Assembly (NCBI RefSeq): GCF_000222685.1
Contig: NZ_AFWJ01000264.1
Coordinates: 1-36,939 of the forward strand
DNA from: Vibrio nigripulchritudo ATCC 27043
GTDB taxonomy: Bacteria > Pseudomonadota > Gammaproteobacteria > Enterobacterales > Vibrionaceae
Reading direction: 5' to 3'
DNA length: 36,939 nucleotides
Within the stretch, counting starts at the first letter, position 1. Every line of letters starts with the position of its first letter. Of this stretch, positions 35,518 to 36,939 are shown one piece after another. Under the pieces are notes generated by a model. It searched no databases. It had not been told where the DNA came from and saw only the letters and a program-made list of their open reading frames with translations. The position numbers and the translations under genes are program-made.

Positions 35518-35671
35518 TTGGCGTTGGGATTATTAAGATATGAGAAGCATAATGTCAAGTCTATTATCTGGGCTGAACTCAGTATTCTAGATAAGAAAAT
35601 CAATGATATGGCGTTAAGCTATTCAAATACTCATCAAACTTCAGTGATATACAACCGATCTCATTTATTAA

Positions 35672-35690
35672 AATGATAATAATTATTATT
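35672..35690. promoter_or_regulatory. Fur box upstream of the NRPS gene
   Basis: AATGATAATAATTATTATT, 81 bases before the NRPS start. Confidence 0.8.
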
Positions 35691-35771
35691 AATGTTTGAG
35701 TTGAGCCTAAATGTGGTGTATTTAAATAATCAATTTTGCCATTGGGCACATTTTTAATGGATTAAATACAA

Positions 35772-36939
35772 ATGAAAGAACTGACAACCATACAAGCAGC
35801 TTATTTGGTCGGCAGACAATCTGGTCAATCGATGGGAGGGGTTGCCGCTCATATTTATGCGGAATTTGATGGGGAAAATATTAATGAGGAGCGGTTAGCA
35901 TTTGCGGTAACCAGACTTTATGCTGGTCATCCTATGCTAAGAATGAAAATCACCCCTGAAGGGCAGCAGACCATTTCTCCTTTGTCCTCAATTCATAAGC
36001 TTGTTGTCGATAACGTCGAACATTTAAACTCAGAAGACACCGAGTCATTTTTACTAAACAAACGTGCCACTAAAACGGATCAAAAACTCGATTTAGAAAA
36101 CGGTCAATGTATAGAAATTAGCGCCACTTTTCATTCAAAAGGTCAATGCCGCCTTCATATTGACGTGGATATGATTGCTGTTGATGCGCAGAGTTTTCGA
36201 ATTTTAGTAGAAGAGTTAGCCAAATTTTACACAAATGAACAATCTGGAAATGACGCTCCACAAGGGGTTCCTTTCTTTGAATATTTAGAAAGACAAGCCG
36301 CAGACAAGTACTTAGTCTCAAAAAGAAAAGAAGATAAAAAATGGTGGCAAGAACGATTGGAAAGTGTTGCAGATGCGCCTGCATTTCCTTACGTTAGCGA
36401 GAATATTGACCGTCAACATGGTCACAGTCAGCGATTTACTCATTTGTTCACACCTGACGAAAGAGCGTCTATTGAAAGCCTGGCTAAAACGCATCGTTTA
36501 ACTCAGACTCAGCTCTTTTTGACCTTGTTCTCACAAGCTATTGGGAGTTCTTGTAACGCTCCGGATTTCCGATTGAATGTGCCCACCTTCCATAGAGGGT
36601 TTTATGAAGGTGATGTCGACGCCATCATTGGTGATTTTTCCAACTTGCTGATTTACAGCGCCAGTTTAAAAGCGCAAGAATCTACTCTTAACCATTGTCG
36701 TCGCACAGCCAATCAGCTTAATCAATTACTTAGCCATGAACACTATTCAGGTGTTGCGTTGATGCGTGATCTCTCTCGTCATCATGGTACGGTGCAAGCT
36801 TCACCAGTTGTATTTACTTCGGGTCTGGATTTTGATGGAGATAACCTGTTCACTGATGCCGTCACCAAGGCATTCGGTAAGATGAATTGGGTGATCTCTC
36901 AAGGTGCTCAGGTAACTTTAGATGCTCAGATAGCCCCCG
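35772..36939 (+). CDS. Nonribosomal peptide synthetase, N-terminal heterocyclization domain (runs off window)
   Basis: 389 codons visible, open at the right edge. The opening LTTIQAAYLVGRQ matches the first motif of NRPS cyclization domains. The Cy-specific motif DxxxxDxxS is present as DMIAVDAQS (D133, D138, S141), replacing the HHxxxDG of ordinary condensation domains. FSNLLIYS, FFEYLE and SPVVFTSGLD also fit Cy domains. This is the architecture of VibF and VvsA-type proteins, which cyclise threonine, cysteine or serine into an oxazoline or thiazoline after condensing it with an aryl group. Adenylation, carrier and any second Cy domain would lie beyond the window. It starts just after a Fur box. 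Confidence 0.9.
   Translation, partial: MKELTTIQAAYLVGRQSGQSMGGVAAHIYAEFDGENINEERLAFAVTRLYAGHPMLRMKITPEGQQTISPLSSIHKLVVDNVEHLNSEDTESFLLNKRATKTDQKLDLENGQCIEISATFHSKGQCRLHIDVDMIAVDAQSFRILVEELAKFYTNEQSGNDAPQGVPFFEYLERQAADKYLVSKRKEDKKWWQERLESVADAPAFPYVSENIDRQHGHSQRFTHLFTPDERASIESLAKTHRLTQTQLFLTLFSQAIGSSCNAPDFRLNVPTFHRGFYEGDVDAIIGDFSNLLIYSASLKAQESTLNHCRRTANQLNQLLSHEHYSGVALMRDLSRHHGTVQASPVVFTSGLDFDGDNLFTDAVTKAFGKMNWVISQGAQVTLDAQIAP

Larger units (their letters stand above)
35411..35771. other. Divergent intergenic region aroG/NRPS (361 bp)
   Basis: AT-rich, with no gene recognised and no hairpin of note. Each gene has its own Fur box here (35499-35517 for aroG, 35672-35690 for the NRPS). The open frame 35377-35676 is accidental. 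Confidence 0.6.

Noticed and set aside
35377-35676. 99-codon frame between aroG and the NRPS gene
   Set aside because: It overlaps the start of aroG on the other strand and both Fur boxes, and shows no domain.
36118-36384. 88-codon minus-strand frame at the right end
   Set aside because: Lies inside the NRPS cyclization domain, which has clear family motifs on the plus strand.

Overview
The window reads as chromosomal DNA of a marine gammaproteobacterium, most likely Vibrionaceae or a close relative. The reasons are a vibriobactin/vulnibactin-type siderophore locus, a VibH-like amide synthase, Fur boxes of the gammaproteobacterial type and compact AT-leaning intergenic regions. The species cannot be fixed from this sequence alone. 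I saw no tRNA, rRNA, CRISPR array or insertion sequence.

Left flank (1-6.1 kb): the 3' end of a beta-helix surface-type protein, a pirin-family protein, an EamA/DMT permease, a BluB-like 5,6-dimethylbenzimidazole synthase and a soluble multi-PAS histidine kinase. The DMT/bluB divergent region holds a full match to the PurR operator consensus as I remember it, and two mutually exclusive hairpins.

Urea region (6.2-17.6 kb, all minus strand): a 12-gene set reading urtA-urtB-urtC-urtD-urtE-ureD-ureAB-ureC-ureE-ureJ-ureF-ureG. It joins a high-affinity urea ABC importer to a complete nickel urease with its assembly proteins. The gamma and beta urease subunits are fused in one ORF. Several genes overlap at stop/start codons. 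A terminator-like hairpin lies between urtA and urtB, and a near-consensus sigma-54 promoter precedes urtA. A family-3 solute-binding protein and a DUF3429-like membrane protein follow.

Siderophore region (19.3 kb to the right edge): MATE exporter, AraC-type regulator, VibH-like condensation protein, TonB-dependent receptor, free-standing aryl carrier protein, salicylate-type aryl-AMP ligase, PchB-like isochorismate pyruvate lyase, isochorismatase-ArCP (EntB/VibB type), ViuB-type ferric reductase, DHB-type aryl-AMP ligase, isochorismate synthase, EntA, a DAHP synthase, and the start of an NRPS opening with a heterocyclization domain. The cluster carries both branches from isochorismate, one to 2,3-dihydroxybenzoate and one to salicylate, each with its own ligase and carrier. 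The predicted product is a mixed catechol/phenol, oxazoline-containing polyamine siderophore of the vulnibactin kind. Six good Fur boxes and two weaker ones sit at the promoters, so most of the locus is expected to respond to iron. The cluster continues past the right edge.
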